DNA from: Bacteroidales bacterium
GTDB taxonomy: Bacteria > Bacteroidota > Bacteroidia > Bacteroidales > UBA1402
Assembly (NCBI GenBank): GCA_023230125.1
Contig: JALNXZ010000001.1
Location: 1 to 27,052 of the forward strand
Direction of reading: 5' to 3'
Length of the DNA: 27,052 bases
Shown here: in pieces, positions 14,997-23,295 of the stretch
Layout: the number at the start of each line of letters is the position of its first letter
Position numbering within the stretch: the stretch's first letter is position 1
The notes under the pieces: generated by a model
What the model saw: the letters and a program-made list of their open reading frames with translations, nothing else
Databases searched by the model: none
Told to the model about the DNA's origin: nothing
Position numbers and translations under genes: made by a program

Positions 14997-16865
14997 TTAA
15001 TTGATTCCTAATTGCTTGTTGAATCCTTGCAATGTTTCCAGGACATTGGTACGGATATTGACAAAGTTGTTGATACCTATCGCCTTAAGGTCTTCTGTGC
15101 ATTCGGGTGCTCCGGCAACAACAAAAAGTTCTTTGCCACCGCCAATGGTAGCAAATGTTTTTGGAGCCAATGCTGCATATTCCTCATCACTGGAACAAAT
15201 TACAATGATATCGGCTTTGGATTTTCGAGCTGCAGCAACACCTTCTTCAGGGGTTTCAAATCCGAGATTGTCAATAATTTCATATCCGGCACAAGCAAAA
15301 AAGTTGCTGGAGAACTGGGCACGCGCCAATCTCATGCTCAACTTTCCGATGGTCAGCATGAACACTTTCGGACGTTTTCCGGATTTTTCCGTAGCTAAAC
15401 GCAATGTATCGAAGGCAGAACTTCCACGCTCGAATTTCAGTGTGGCTAGACTGCCTTTTTCTGTGCAGCAGCAAGTGCAGTCTTTTTTGCCTTCTTCCAC
15501 TTTTTCTAAAGCTTGCTCGTTGAAGTTTGGGTACTGGTTGGTCCCAAGAAGAATTTCACGGCGGCAGGAAATTGCAGCTAGACGTTTTTCATTGGAGGCG
15601 TTGACTTCAGTCTGGATGAAACCTTCTTTTAGTGCAGCATAGAATCCGCCTTTTTCATTGACGGTCAGGAAAATTTTCCATGCTTGATCAGCAATGGAAG
15701 CAGTCAGGTTTTCAATATAATAGGAACCGGCAGAAGCGTCAACCACTTTGTCGAAGTGGGCTTCTTCCTTGAGTAATAATTGTTGGTTTCTAGCAATTCT
15801 TTCCGAAAAATTGTCTGCAGACTTATAGGCGTTATCAAACGGTGTAACAGAGATGGAATCAACACCGGCGATGGATGCGGACATGGTTTCGGTTTGGCTG
15901 CGCAGCAGGTTCATATAGGCATCATATACTGTTTGATTCCATTCTGAAGTTTTGGCGTGAACATCCATTTTGCAGGCGCACTTGCAATCACTTTCGGACA
16001 AATAGGCATTCACAATCTGTGACCACAACAGGCGACCTGCTCTAAATTTGGCGATTTCCATAAAGTAGTTGGAACCGATGCCAAAGTTGAATTTCACCTT
16101 TTTGGCTACAGCCTTAGCGGGCAATCCGGCTTCTGTGCCAAGGGTGAGATATTCATTACCGTAAGCAAGACCGAATCCAAGTTCTTGTGCACAATAGGCA
16201 CCTGCATTGTTGAACAGGTAAGGGTTGGCACCAAAGACTTTCAGATTTTTCAATTCTGCCGCAGCTTCGAAAATTTCTTTCATAACAGCCTTGATGTCGA
16301 TGTCGATGTCGAAACCTTTGGTCATCATGCGCTTGAACGGGTCAAAATTGATAGATCCTTTGATTTTATCAGGATTAATTTTTGCTGCTTTAACATAATC
16401 AACCAAGAGTTTGGTGATTTTTGCTGCTTCTGTAAAACAAATGCGGAAATTTATTTCTATGCAATCCAGTTGGATGCCGTTGAACAATGTCTCCATGGAT
16501 TTTGCGTCGAAATGCTTTCCGGAAAAAGCAAAGCATAACGAAGTTATTCCTTTTTCCAATACTTCCAATGCTTTTTCATTGGCTTTTTGTGGGGTTGTTA
16601 CCTCGATGTCCTGACGAACATACCAGTTGTTGTTTGTCTTAGTTCCGCGAACGAAAGGAAATTCGCCCGGAAGTGAATCCGTCGTTTTCATTCCCTCTAT
16701 ATCTTCCGAACGATAGAAGGGTCTTACATTAAAACCTTCGTTCGTTTTCCATACAAGTTTCTTTTCAAAATCTGCTCCTTTCAAGTCAATGGTGACTTTT
16801 TCCATCCACTCCTTGGTGGAAACCGGAGGAAATTCCGAAAACAACTTTTCTTTGCTATCTGCCAT
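14997..16865 (-). CDS. mutA: Methylmalonyl-CoA mutase, small non-catalytic subunit
   Basis: Partner of MutB in the heterodimeric enzyme; homologous to it, but in characterised enzymes it does not bind B12. The 622 residues follow the MutB plan: a barrel with ASAGSYYIENLT (377-388; compare WAGSYYVESLT in MutB) and NYFMEIAKFRAGRLLWSQIV (266-285), then a cobalamin-like fold (about 498-622). That fold lacks the DxHxxG motif, as expected for a non-catalytic subunit. Odd features are two cysteine clusters, CKCAC at 294-298 and CTCCC at 463-467. The first replaces MutB residues at about 317-321; the second lies in the linker between barrel and C-terminal domain. They could be a metal or redox site, or chance enrichment. 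The upstream promoter is at 16930-16923. Confidence 0.95.
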   Translation of the reverse strand: MADSKEKLFSEFPPVSTKEWMEKVTIDLKGADFEKKLVWKTNEGFNVRPFYRSEDIEGMKTTDSLPGEFPFVRGTKTNNNWYVRQDIEVTTPQKANEKALEVLEKGITSLCFAFSGKHFDAKSMETLFNGIQLDCIEINFRICFTEAAKITKLLVDYVKAAKINPDKIKGSINFDPFKRMMTKGFDIDIDIKAVMKEIFEAAAELKNLKVFGANPYLFNNAGAYCAQELGFGLAYGNEYLTLGTEAGLPAKAVAKKVKFNFGIGSNYFMEIAKFRAGRLLWSQIVNAYLSESDCKCACKMDVHAKTSEWNQTVYDAYMNLLRSQTETMSASIAGVDSISVTPFDNAYKSADNFSERIARNQQLLLKEEAHFDKVVDASAGSYYIENLTASIADQAWKIFLTVNEKGGFYAALKEGFIQTEVNASNEKRLAAISCRREILLGTNQYPNFNEQALEKVEEGKKDCTCCCTEKGSLATLKFERGSSAFDTLRLATEKSGKRPKVFMLTIGKLSMRLARAQFSSNFFACAGYEIIDNLGFETPEEGVAAARKSKADIIVICSSDEEYAALAPKTFATIGGGKELFVVAGAPECTEDLKAIGINNFVNIRTNVLETLQGFNKQLGIN

Positions 16866-16922
16866 CGTTTAATAATAATAAGTTGATATGTGTTGATTGA
16901 AATCTTTAATTTAAAAAGCGGA

Positions 16923-16930
16923 CAAATTTA
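16923..16930 (-). promoter_or_regulatory. Promoter -7 element of mutA-mutB
   Basis: On the minus strand this reads TAAATTTG, an exact TAnnTTTG match, with TTTT at the -33 distance. The leader is about 50 bases, too short for a cobalamin riboswitch. Confidence 0.55.
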
Positions 16931-16983
16931 CCCTTTTTATTCAAAACTAAAAAGCTTTCAGGGATGTATATTGCCTAAATTGT

Positions 16984-17010
16984 GATGGTTAAAAATATAT
17001 TTTAACCATC
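16984..17010 (-). terminator. Hairpin between miaA and mutA
   Basis: A perfect 11-bp inverted repeat (16984-16994 with 17000-17010) has a 5-base loop. It lies 84 bases past the miaA stop and 54 bases upstream of the mutA -7 box. No clear T run follows on the minus strand, so it may be an unusual terminator or a mutA regulatory site. The rest of this 228-base gap shows nothing else I can support. Confidence 0.5.
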
Positions 17011-17093
17011 CAAACCCGGGGTTGTAAAAAGTATGTTTTGCAAATGCAAAGTAGTTGTGAAATTCGACAAGTGTCGTCATATTCCAACTCAAA

Positions 17094-18023
17094 CTATAAA
17101 TCGATTTCGGATGAAAGACCGGAGCAAGTGATCTTCAATAATTGTACGATTTCTTCTATGTTTTCAGGATGAAACCAATGATAATCCTTGTCTTTTCTGA
17201 ACCACGTCAACTGCTTTCTGGCGTATTTGTGGGTGTTGTTCTGAATGCAGACGATGGCTTCCTCCAAGCTGATGTCACCGTCAAAATAAGCAAACAATTC
17301 TTTGTATCCTACTGTATTAAGCGCATTCAGTCTACGTAAAGGATAGAGGCTTCTGGCTTCTTCACACAGCCCTTGCTGCATCATGTCTATCACCCTTTGG
17401 TCTATGCGATCATAGAGTTCAGACCTTTCTCTGTTCAGGCAAATCTTGACGATGTCGAAAGATCGTTGTTTGGCCGAATGCTGGCGGAAAGAGGAAAATG
17501 GTTTTCCTGTCATCAGGCAGATTTCAAGGCCATGCATCACTCTTTTATAGTTTTTAAGATCTACTTGGTGGTAATATTCAGGATCCAATAATTTCAGTTG
17601 AGCAAGTAAGGGATCAATTCCTACATTCCTGTATTGTTCGAGCAGGTTTTCCCGCAAATCCCCATCTACGTCGGGCATGTCGTCAATGCCTTTGCAGACA
17701 GCGTCTATGTACATCATGGATCCTCCTGTCATTAGGATGGAATGATGTTTGGGAAAAAGTTCCTTTTCAAGCAGGTCGAGTACTTCTGTTTCGAATCTGG
17801 CTGCACTGTAGTAGTCGTGGATGGAATGGTCTCCGATAAAGTAATGTTTCACGTGCCCGAGTTGTTCGGGGGATGGAGCGGCTGTACCTATCGGAATCTC
17901 TCGGAAAATTTGGCGAGAGTCACAGGATAAAACAGGAGAACCCAACAATTCGGCAATGCGAAGGCTGAGTTCCGTTTTCCCTACACCGGTTGGCCCGGTC
18001 AATACCACAAGGGTTTTCTTCAT
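17094..18023 (-). CDS. miaA: tRNA dimethylallyltransferase (isopentenyltransferase)
   Basis: Adds a dimethylallyl group to N6 of A37 in tRNAs reading UNN codons, the first step to ms2i6A. The 309 residues begin with the P-loop VLTGPTGVGKTELS (7-20), then LSCDSRQIFREIPIGTAAPS (32-51; D35 is the general base and the TA pair lies in the pyrophosphate pocket), HDYYSAARFE (69-78), a TGGSMMYIDAV stretch and the tRNA-binding NTVGYKELFAYFDG near residue 256. The closing motif is YARKQLTWFRKD. It lies 30 bases behind the pRiA4b-like gene and looks like the last gene of the lpx transcript. It has the usual length and no defects. Confidence 0.96.
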   Translation of the reverse strand: MKKTLVVLTGPTGVGKTELSLRIAELLGSPVLSCDSRQIFREIPIGTAAPSPEQLGHVKHYFIGDHSIHDYYSAARFETEVLDLLEKELFPKHHSILMTGGSMMYIDAVCKGIDDMPDVDGDLRENLLEQYRNVGIDPLLAQLKLLDPEYYHQVDLKNYKRVMHGLEICLMTGKPFSSFRQHSAKQRSFDIVKICLNRERSELYDRIDQRVIDMMQQGLCEEARSLYPLRRLNALNTVGYKELFAYFDGDISLEEAIVCIQNNTHKYARKQLTWFRKDKDYHWFHPENIEEIVQLLKITCSGLSSEIDL

Positions 18024-18053
18024 GTAGCCAATCAGCTCATTTTTTTGATAAAA

Positions 18054-18617
18054 TCAGAGGTCTGTATTGAAAGAAGATGGATCTGCTATATTGTCCAAAC
18101 CTGTAAATCCGTCAGCATCCAACTCATCCATGTCGAAATCCTGGTCTCCATAAAAATCATCGTCCAGATTGATTTTCGGACTGGTTTCATTGATCGTAGA
18201 ATCATCAAACTCCATCGTCTGGACAGGAGCATCTCCTTCTGATAAGATGCATTTGGCTTTTGCCAAATCTTTACCTGGTATAAACTGGAATACTTCAATA
18301 AAGAAGGCTCTTTCTGTTAAGTTATCAAAGATGTATATTAGTTTCTGTCCTTCATCCTCAATAAATTCATTCAGTTTGGTACGCTCCATGATCCAGCTGT
18401 CCACTTCGGGACTACTGTCCATTTCTATGAGGGTGATTTCTGTTTCTTTTTCCCATTCATCATTGCAAATAAAGAAAGAAGATATTTGATCTTTGGAATA
18501 ATTCACACATTCTAAAATGGCATTATGTAAATCCAAAAAAGTTGCTTCTGAACTTATTGCAATTTCACGGGTGAAATTGTCAACTTCATCTGATAAGAGC
18601 CTAAACTTGTAAATCAT
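18054..18617 (-). CDS. pRiA4b ORF-3-like acidic protein
   Basis: A 187-residue soluble protein resembling the plasmid pRiA4b ORF-3 / IS1096-passenger family (PF07929), judged from MIYKFRLLSDEVDNFTREIA, LDLHNAILECVNYSKDQ, and the F-F-ICNDEWEKETEI pattern (about 47-62). No biochemical function is established for the family. The N-terminal 125 residues make an alternating strand/helix domain; the tail (about 137-187) is extremely acidic, with runs such as INLDDDFYGDQDFDMDELDA. It sits 17 bases behind lpxA and 30 before miaA, so it is part of a housekeeping operon and not mobile despite the family's name. I see no transposase or inverted repeats around it. Function unknown. Confidence 0.7.
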   Translation of the reverse strand: MIYKFRLLSDEVDNFTREIAISSEATFLDLHNAILECVNYSKDQISSFFICNDEWEKETEITLIEMDSSPEVDSWIMERTKLNEFIEDEGQKLIYIFDNLTERAFFIEVFQFIPGKDLAKAKCILSEGDAPVQTMEFDDSTINETSPKINLDDDFYGDQDFDMDELDADGFTGLDNIADPSSFNTDL

Positions 18618-18634
18618 AGAACTTATTAAGTTTT

Positions 18635-19414
18635 TTAGTTAAAATAACCTTTAATGATTCCACGTGGGGTATTCTTTACAAACAAGATAATTTCATCGCG
18701 TTCTTTCGTTGCAGGTAGCTCAGCCTCAATGCGTTCGATAGCATCACTGTTGTTAAGTCCCGATTGATAAAGATAACGATAAATTTCCTGAATATCGCGT
18801 ATCTGTTCGTTGGAAAAATTCCTTCTGCGCAAGCCGATGGAGTTGATTCCACAATAGGCGATGGGGTCCCGTGCGGCCTTGATAAACGGTGGAACGTCCT
18901 TGTTTATTTTAGATCCACCTTGGACCATGACATGAGATCCGATGTGAGAGAACTGGTGAATAAGCGTACCGCCACCGATAATGGCCCAATCGTCAACGGT
19001 TACTTCACCGGCCAGTTGGGTGCAGTTGGACATGATGACGTTATTGCCAACAACACAATCATGGGCAATATGACAATACGCCATCACCAGACAATTGTTT
19101 CCGATTACAGTTTTTCCTTTTGCCGCAGTTCCGCGGTTGATGGTTACAAATTCACGGATGATTGTGTTGTCTCCGATTTCAACAGTGGTTTCTTCGCCTT
19201 CGAATTTTAAATCCTGCGGAATTGCTCCAAGCACTGCTCCAGGAAAAATGACACAATTCTTACCGATTCTGGTACCTTCTAAAATGGTGACGTTGGAAGC
19301 AATTCTGGTGCCTTCACCAATGACGACATTCTTATCAATGGTCACAAATGGTTCGATTACTACACTTGGTGCAATTTTAGCATCTGGATGCACGTAAGCT
19401 AAGGGTTGTTTCAT
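18635..19414 (-). CDS. lpxA: UDP-N-acetylglucosamine O-acyltransferase
   Basis: Transfers a 3-hydroxyacyl chain from ACP to the 3-OH of UDP-GlcNAc, the first step of lipid A synthesis. The 259-residue protein is built of left-handed beta-helix hexapeptide repeats (about 8-185) and a helical C-terminal domain (about 195-255). The catalytic region YCHIAHDCVVGNN (113-125) has H115 and H118, the latter matching E. coli H125. GSHVMVQGGSKINKDVPPF and GLRRRNF are further family marks. It lies 128 bases downstream of lpxC-fabZ, a gap holding a 25-codon ORF. Acyl-chain length preference cannot be read reliably. Confidence 0.97.
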   Translation of the reverse strand: MKQPLAYVHPDAKIAPSVVIEPFVTIDKNVVIGEGTRIASNVTILEGTRIGKNCVIFPGAVLGAIPQDLKFEGEETTVEIGDNTIIREFVTINRGTAAKGKTVIGNNCLVMAYCHIAHDCVVGNNVIMSNCTQLAGEVTVDDWAIIGGGTLIHQFSHIGSHVMVQGGSKINKDVPPFIKAARDPIAYCGINSIGLRRRNFSNEQIRDIQEIYRYLYQSGLNNSDAIERIEAELPATKERDEIILFVKNTPRGIIKGYFN

Positions 19415-19430
19415 CTCATTATTTTTTATT

Positions 19431-19508
19431 TTACCATTTTAGGCATTCGATGTAACTCGCCAAATAATTGTTCACTTGTGTGAGCGATAGATCATGGGCT
19501 CGTTTCAT
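19431..19508 (-). CDS. Possible 25-residue small ORF upstream of lpxA
   Basis: In the 128-base lpxC-lpxA gap, an ATG at 19508 opens 25 codons (starting MKRAHDLSLTQ, ending IECLKW) closed by TAA, 16 bases before the lpxA ATG. No homology is recognised and no promoter is clear. It may be a leader peptide, an unannotated small protein, or chance. Confidence 0.2.
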   Translation of the reverse strand: MKRAHDLSLTQVNNYLASYIECLKW

Positions 19509-19542
19509 ATGATCGTATTTTGCCAAATACTGGCATTACAAA

Positions 19543-20928
19543 TTACTTGTTTTTAATGATCTGAGCCATAAATTCAGCTTCAGAGGCTATTTTATCACCT
19601 ACAAATGCATAACCCTTCATGCTTACGATACCGCGACGGATATCGGATATCAGATCTAGCCTGAAAATCAAGGTGTCTCCTGGGACAACTTTGTGGCGGA
19701 ATTTCACATTGTCAATTTTCATGAAATAGGTGGAGTATTTTTCCGGATGGTCCACTGTATTCAAAATCAGCAAGCCTCCTGTCTGAGCCATGGCTTCAAT
19801 TTGCAAAACGCCAGGCATGACAGGCTCTTCCGGAAAGTGACCCATAAAGATCTCTTCGTTTCCGGTCACATTCTTGATGCCGACAATATGTCTGTTGCTC
19901 AGTTCTATCACCTTGTCCACCATCTGAATGGGCCAGCGATGTGGGAGCAATTGCTTGATACGCACGTTGTCCATGATGGGGGGAATATCAGGGTTGTAAA
20001 TCGGAGCCTGAACTTCCTGCCTTTTCATATCCTTGCGGAGGAGTCTGGCCAGTTGATTATTGATCTTATGTCCAGGACGGGTGGCTATGATATGCCCTTT
20101 CAAAGGTTTCCCGATGAGCGCGATGTCTCCTACCAAGTCCATTAGTTTATGGCGGGCAGGTTCGTTATCGTACAAAATGGGTTTGTTGTTGATATATCCA
20201 AGTTTGTTGACAAGCTTGTGAGGAATATTCATGGCATCTGCAATGTCATCTAGCTTTTCCTGCGGAATCTCCTGGTCGTATATGACCAAAGCATTATCAA
20301 GGTCACCACCTTTGATCAGGTTATGCTTCAGTAACACTTCAACCTCGCGTACAAATACGAAAGTACGGCTATCGGCAATTTCTGTTTCAAAATCAGCAAG
20401 TTCATTGAGCCTTGCAAATTGATTGCTTAATATGGTAGAATCATAGCTGATCAATGTGGTGATGCTGAATCCATCGTATGGCATGATAATAAGTGAAGCA
20501 CCAGTCTCTGGATTTTTTATTTCTATTCTATTGCGAACCACATAATATTGTTTGTCATATTCTTGTTCAATAATCCCAACATTTTTGATGGCCATGATAA
20601 ATTCAATGGCACTACCATCAAGGATAGGCATCTCAGGACCATTAATCTCGATGAGGCAGTTATCGATTTCTGAGGCATACAGGGCAGCCATAGCGTGTTC
20701 GATAGTGCTGATCTGTACACCGTCTTTATTTAAGACTGTACCGCGTTCAGTGTTGTTGACATTTTCTGCAAGAGCTTCAATTATTGGTCTATCTTCTAAA
20801 TCAATACGGATAAAGCGATATCCTGTGTTTGGCTCTGCCGGACAAAAGCGGGCTGTTATGTGAAGTCCCGTGTGTAACCCTTTTCCGGAAATAGAAAAAT
20901 CTTTTTTTAAGGTAAGTTGATTGGCCAT
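19543..20928 (-). CDS. lpxC-fabZ: Bifunctional UDP-3-O-acyl-GlcNAc deacetylase / 3-hydroxyacyl-ACP dehydratase (LpxC-FabZ fusion)
   Basis: Two enzymes in one 461-residue chain, a fusion known from Bacteroidota. LpxC (about 1-305) is the zinc deacetylase that commits material to lipid A: STIEHAMAAL (74-83) gives ligand H78 and base E77, ARHKLMDLVGD (258-268) gives ligands H260 and D264, and GHKINN (286-291) gives catalytic H287. FabZ (about 315-461) dehydrates 3-hydroxyacyl-ACP in fatty-acid synthesis: LLPHRWP (327-333) and GHFPEEPVMPGVLQIEAMAQ (363-382), with H364 and E378. Fusing them couples two enzymes that compete for, or follow from, the same hydroxyacyl-ACP pool. It starts 13 bases after the lpxD stop. 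Both active sites look intact. Confidence 0.96.
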   Translation of the reverse strand: MANQLTLKKDFSISGKGLHTGLHITARFCPAEPNTGYRFIRIDLEDRPIIEALAENVNNTERGTVLNKDGVQISTIEHAMAALYASEIDNCLIEINGPEMPILDGSAIEFIMAIKNVGIIEQEYDKQYYVVRNRIEIKNPETGASLIIMPYDGFSITTLISYDSTILSNQFARLNELADFETEIADSRTFVFVREVEVLLKHNLIKGGDLDNALVIYDQEIPQEKLDDIADAMNIPHKLVNKLGYINNKPILYDNEPARHKLMDLVGDIALIGKPLKGHIIATRPGHKINNQLARLLRKDMKRQEVQAPIYNPDIPPIMDNVRIKQLLPHRWPIQMVDKVIELSNRHIVGIKNVTGNEEIFMGHFPEEPVMPGVLQIEAMAQTGGLLILNTVDHPEKYSTYFMKIDNVKFRHKVVPGDTLIFRLDLISDIRRGIVSMKGYAFVGDKIASEAEFMAQIIKNK

Positions 20929-20941
20929 TATACGGAATAAA

Positions 20942-21985
20942 TTATTTGATCGTTTTTTTTAGTTCTTCAATTTCTTTGCGAAGCTTCGATACTTCTAATG
21001 ATAGTTCAGGCAAATTTTTATAAATGACAAAGGATCTGGCAAATTGTTTGGCAGGAATGGCCGGGTATCCCAAATAGGGTGTAGAGTTGTCTGTCAAGTT
21101 GTTTGCAACGCCTGCCCGGGCTCCGATTTGTATGCCGTCAGCAATATGGATGTGGCCTGTAAATCCAACTTGACCACCTATCATGCAGTCTTTACCGATT
21201 TTGGTAGATCCTGCGATACCGGTTAGCGCAGCAATTACGGTGTTTTCACCGACTTCCACGTTATGAGCTACCTGAATCAGGTTGTCGAGCTTTACACCAT
21301 GATGTACGATGGTAGAACCCATGGTTGCTCGGTCCACCGTTGTATTGGCTCCAATTTCAACATCATCTTCAATGATGACATTTCCAATTTGAGGTATTTT
21401 CTGATAATCACCGGTTTCTTTAGGTGCAAAACCAAAACCATCGCCACCTATGATGACTCCTGCCTGCAGGATACAGTTGTTGCCGATGATGCAATCGTCA
21501 TATATCTTGATACCTGGATACAAGATACAGTTGGCACCGATTTTTACATGATCTCCGATATAAACATGGGGGTAAATCTGCGTATCGTTTCCGATCTTGC
21601 TATTTTTCCCAATGTATGCAAAGTCCCCGATAAAAAGATTTTCTCCCAAAACAGCTGTCGAATCGATGGAAACCAACGAACCAATGCCGTTTTTTTTAGG
21701 CTTGGACTGATCGACCAGGGTCAACAATTGTGCCAGACATTGATAAGCATTTTCAACACGAATCAATGTCGCACTGATAGTCTTCTCAGGGATAAAGTCC
21801 TTGTTTACAAGGATAATGCTTGCTTTTGTCGTATAAATATAGGAAGTATATTTTGGATTTGCTAAAAATGTAAGTGTCCCCGGTTGCCCTTCTTCTATCT
21901 TGGAGATGTTATTGACGGAAACGTCCGGATTACCCTCTATTTCACCTGATAAGTATGATGCAAGCTGTTTCGCTGTTATTTCCAT
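20942..21985 (-). CDS. lpxD: UDP-3-O-(3-hydroxyacyl)glucosamine N-acyltransferase
   Basis: Adds the N-linked hydroxyacyl chain in the third step of lipid A synthesis. The 347 residues show the N-terminal uridine-binding domain (about 1-100), hexapeptide-repeat beta-helix (about 105-290) and a C-terminal helix ending LSLEVSKLRKEIEELKKTIK that may form a trimeric coiled coil. The catalytic His is H241 in NLIQVAHNVEVG (235-246). IIGGDGFGFAP and YLGYPAIPAKQF are family marks. A -7 box at 22010-22003 suggests that it begins a new transcript covering lpxD, lpxC-fabZ, lpxA, the acidic protein and miaA. Confidence 0.97.
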   Translation of the reverse strand: MEITAKQLASYLSGEIEGNPDVSVNNISKIEEGQPGTLTFLANPKYTSYIYTTKASIILVNKDFIPEKTISATLIRVENAYQCLAQLLTLVDQSKPKKNGIGSLVSIDSTAVLGENLFIGDFAYIGKNSKIGNDTQIYPHVYIGDHVKIGANCILYPGIKIYDDCIIGNNCILQAGVIIGGDGFGFAPKETGDYQKIPQIGNVIIEDDVEIGANTTVDRATMGSTIVHHGVKLDNLIQVAHNVEVGENTVIAALTGIAGSTKIGKDCMIGGQVGFTGHIHIADGIQIGARAGVANNLTDNSTPYLGYPAIPAKQFARSFVIYKNLPELSLEVSKLRKEIEELKKTIK

Positions 21986-22002
21986 TTGTCTAAAAATTTG
22001 GG

Positions 22003-22010
22003 CAAAAATA
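22003..22010 (-). promoter_or_regulatory. Promoter -7 element of the lpx operon
   Basis: Minus-strand TATTTTTG matches TAnnTTTG exactly and lies 18 bases ahead of the lpxD ATG, in the 94-base gap after the HD-domain gene. No -33 box is clear. Confidence 0.45.
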
Positions 22011-22079
22011 CAAAATATTCGGTATTAAATATCACTTTGTGGTATCGGGCTTGTAAAATGGCCTTATTTTAATACATCC

Positions 22080-23294
22080 TTATAACCGTAAATGACAATA
22101 TATCTGCTTTTGAACCTCTCTTGATAATAATTCAAGATTCAACATATCAGATGCTTTTGTGATGGGCCTAATATTCCCGTTATTATATAAGATGTCTATG
22201 CTGTCGTCTTTTTCACTGTACATATTGGTGGAGACACAACTCTGTGAGATAAAATACCTGGCATCATCGGCTGTAATGCCATAAATGGAGGTTATTGTTT
22301 CTAAATCATGGACGATACGTTGAGGGTCTGTGGTGTCGTTACTCATCTCTATTTTGAAGAGTTTGCGTTGAAGTAAGCCTTTGCTTAGTGTAGAAAGGAC
22401 AAAATCTTCATGGTGTTGCCACATTTTAATGGCAGACCAAATGTCTGTATCGTCGAGTTCCTCGAAAAAATCGAGTGCTTCATTGTTCATTTCTCCATCT
22501 GTTTGTTTGTTGGCAAGAAAATACCGGAGGGCTTCGGATGCTTGCACCATGACCTCTTTTCGCGTGAGCTCTCTGGCTCTGTTCAAAAGGTTTTTAAGCA
22601 TTATTTCAGCAGCAAGGGAGGTTTTGTGTAAATATACCTGCCAGTACATCAGCCTTCTGGAAAGCAGGAAGTTTTCGATGGAATAAATTCCCTTGGCTTC
22701 GACCACCAGTCGATCGTCCTGTACATTGAGCATTTTGATGATTCGTGCTGATCCGATATTGCCTTCAGTGACACCTGTAAAGAAGCTGTCCCTGCGAAGG
22801 TAGTCAAGTCTATCCATGTCTAGATTGCCAGACACAAGCTGATGTAAAAACTTTTTGGAATATTCGTCTTTAAAAATCCGGATGGCCAAATCGAGTTTTC
22901 CTCCAAATTCACGGTTCATCCTTTCCATCAACATCAAAGAAAGGTCTTCATGCGAAATGCCATGAATAATGGTGTCTTCCAGTACATGAGAGAAAGGGCC
23001 GTGGCCGATATCATGAAGCATGATGGCCGCTATGACAGCTTCATTTTCTTCGGGCGTGATGATATTGCCTTTGGAACGCAGGTTATGGATGGCTTCTTCC
23101 ATCAGGAACATGGCTCCGATGGTATGTTGGAATCGGGTGTGCTGTGCTCCCGGATAGACAAAAGATGTCATACCTAGTTGCTTGATGCGCGTGAGGCGCT
23201 GCAGGTAACGGTGTTGAAATACTTCATTCAAGAACCCAGAAGGAAGATTGATGAAGCCGAAAACCGGATCATTGATAATTTTTCGCTTCTCCAC
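22080..23294 (-). CDS. HD-superfamily phosphohydrolase (dNTPase-like)
   Basis: A 404-residue metal-dependent phosphohydrolase of the HD superfamily, close to SAMHD1/dGTPase-like proteins. Motifs: HTRFQHTIGAMFL (52-64, first His and Arg), AAIMLHDIGHGPFSHVLED (89-107, with the HD pair at 94-95), GISHEDLSL (112-120) and GNLDMDRLDYLRRDSF, the distal Asp. All metal ligands appear present, so it should be active; the nucleotide substrate is unknown. Start codon GTG at 23294 follows the pyrF TAA by a single base, suggesting translational coupling. The next in-frame ATG lies well inside conserved sequence, which supports GTG. Confidence 0.85.
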   Translation of the reverse strand: MEKRKIINDPVFGFINLPSGFLNEVFQHRYLQRLTRIKQLGMTSFVYPGAQHTRFQHTIGAMFLMEEAIHNLRSKGNIITPEENEAVIAAIMLHDIGHGPFSHVLEDTIIHGISHEDLSLMLMERMNREFGGKLDLAIRIFKDEYSKKFLHQLVSGNLDMDRLDYLRRDSFFTGVTEGNIGSARIIKMLNVQDDRLVVEAKGIYSIENFLLSRRLMYWQVYLHKTSLAAEIMLKNLLNRARELTRKEVMVQASEALRYFLANKQTDGEMNNEALDFFEELDDTDIWSAIKMWQHHEDFVLSTLSKGLLQRKLFKIEMSNDTTDPQRIVHDLETITSIYGITADDARYFISQSCVSTNMYSEKDDSIDILYNNGNIRPITKASDMLNLELLSREVQKQIYCHLRL

Positions 23295-23295
23295 T

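Noticed and set aside
16866..17093. Cobalamin riboswitch ahead of the B12-dependent mutAB genes
   Set aside because: The leader after the -7 box is only about 50 bases and no B12-box-like sequence is seen in the gap; the only structure is an 11-bp hairpin upstream of the promoter.
18054..18617. Mobile-element remnant, suggested by the IS1096-passenger family name
   Set aside because: No transposase, terminal inverted repeats or target duplications nearby, and spacing to lpxA and miaA is operon-like.
19693..20145. 150-residue plus-strand open frame inside lpxC-fabZ
   Set aside because: Antisense to conserved LpxC and FabZ motifs, with no family-like pattern.
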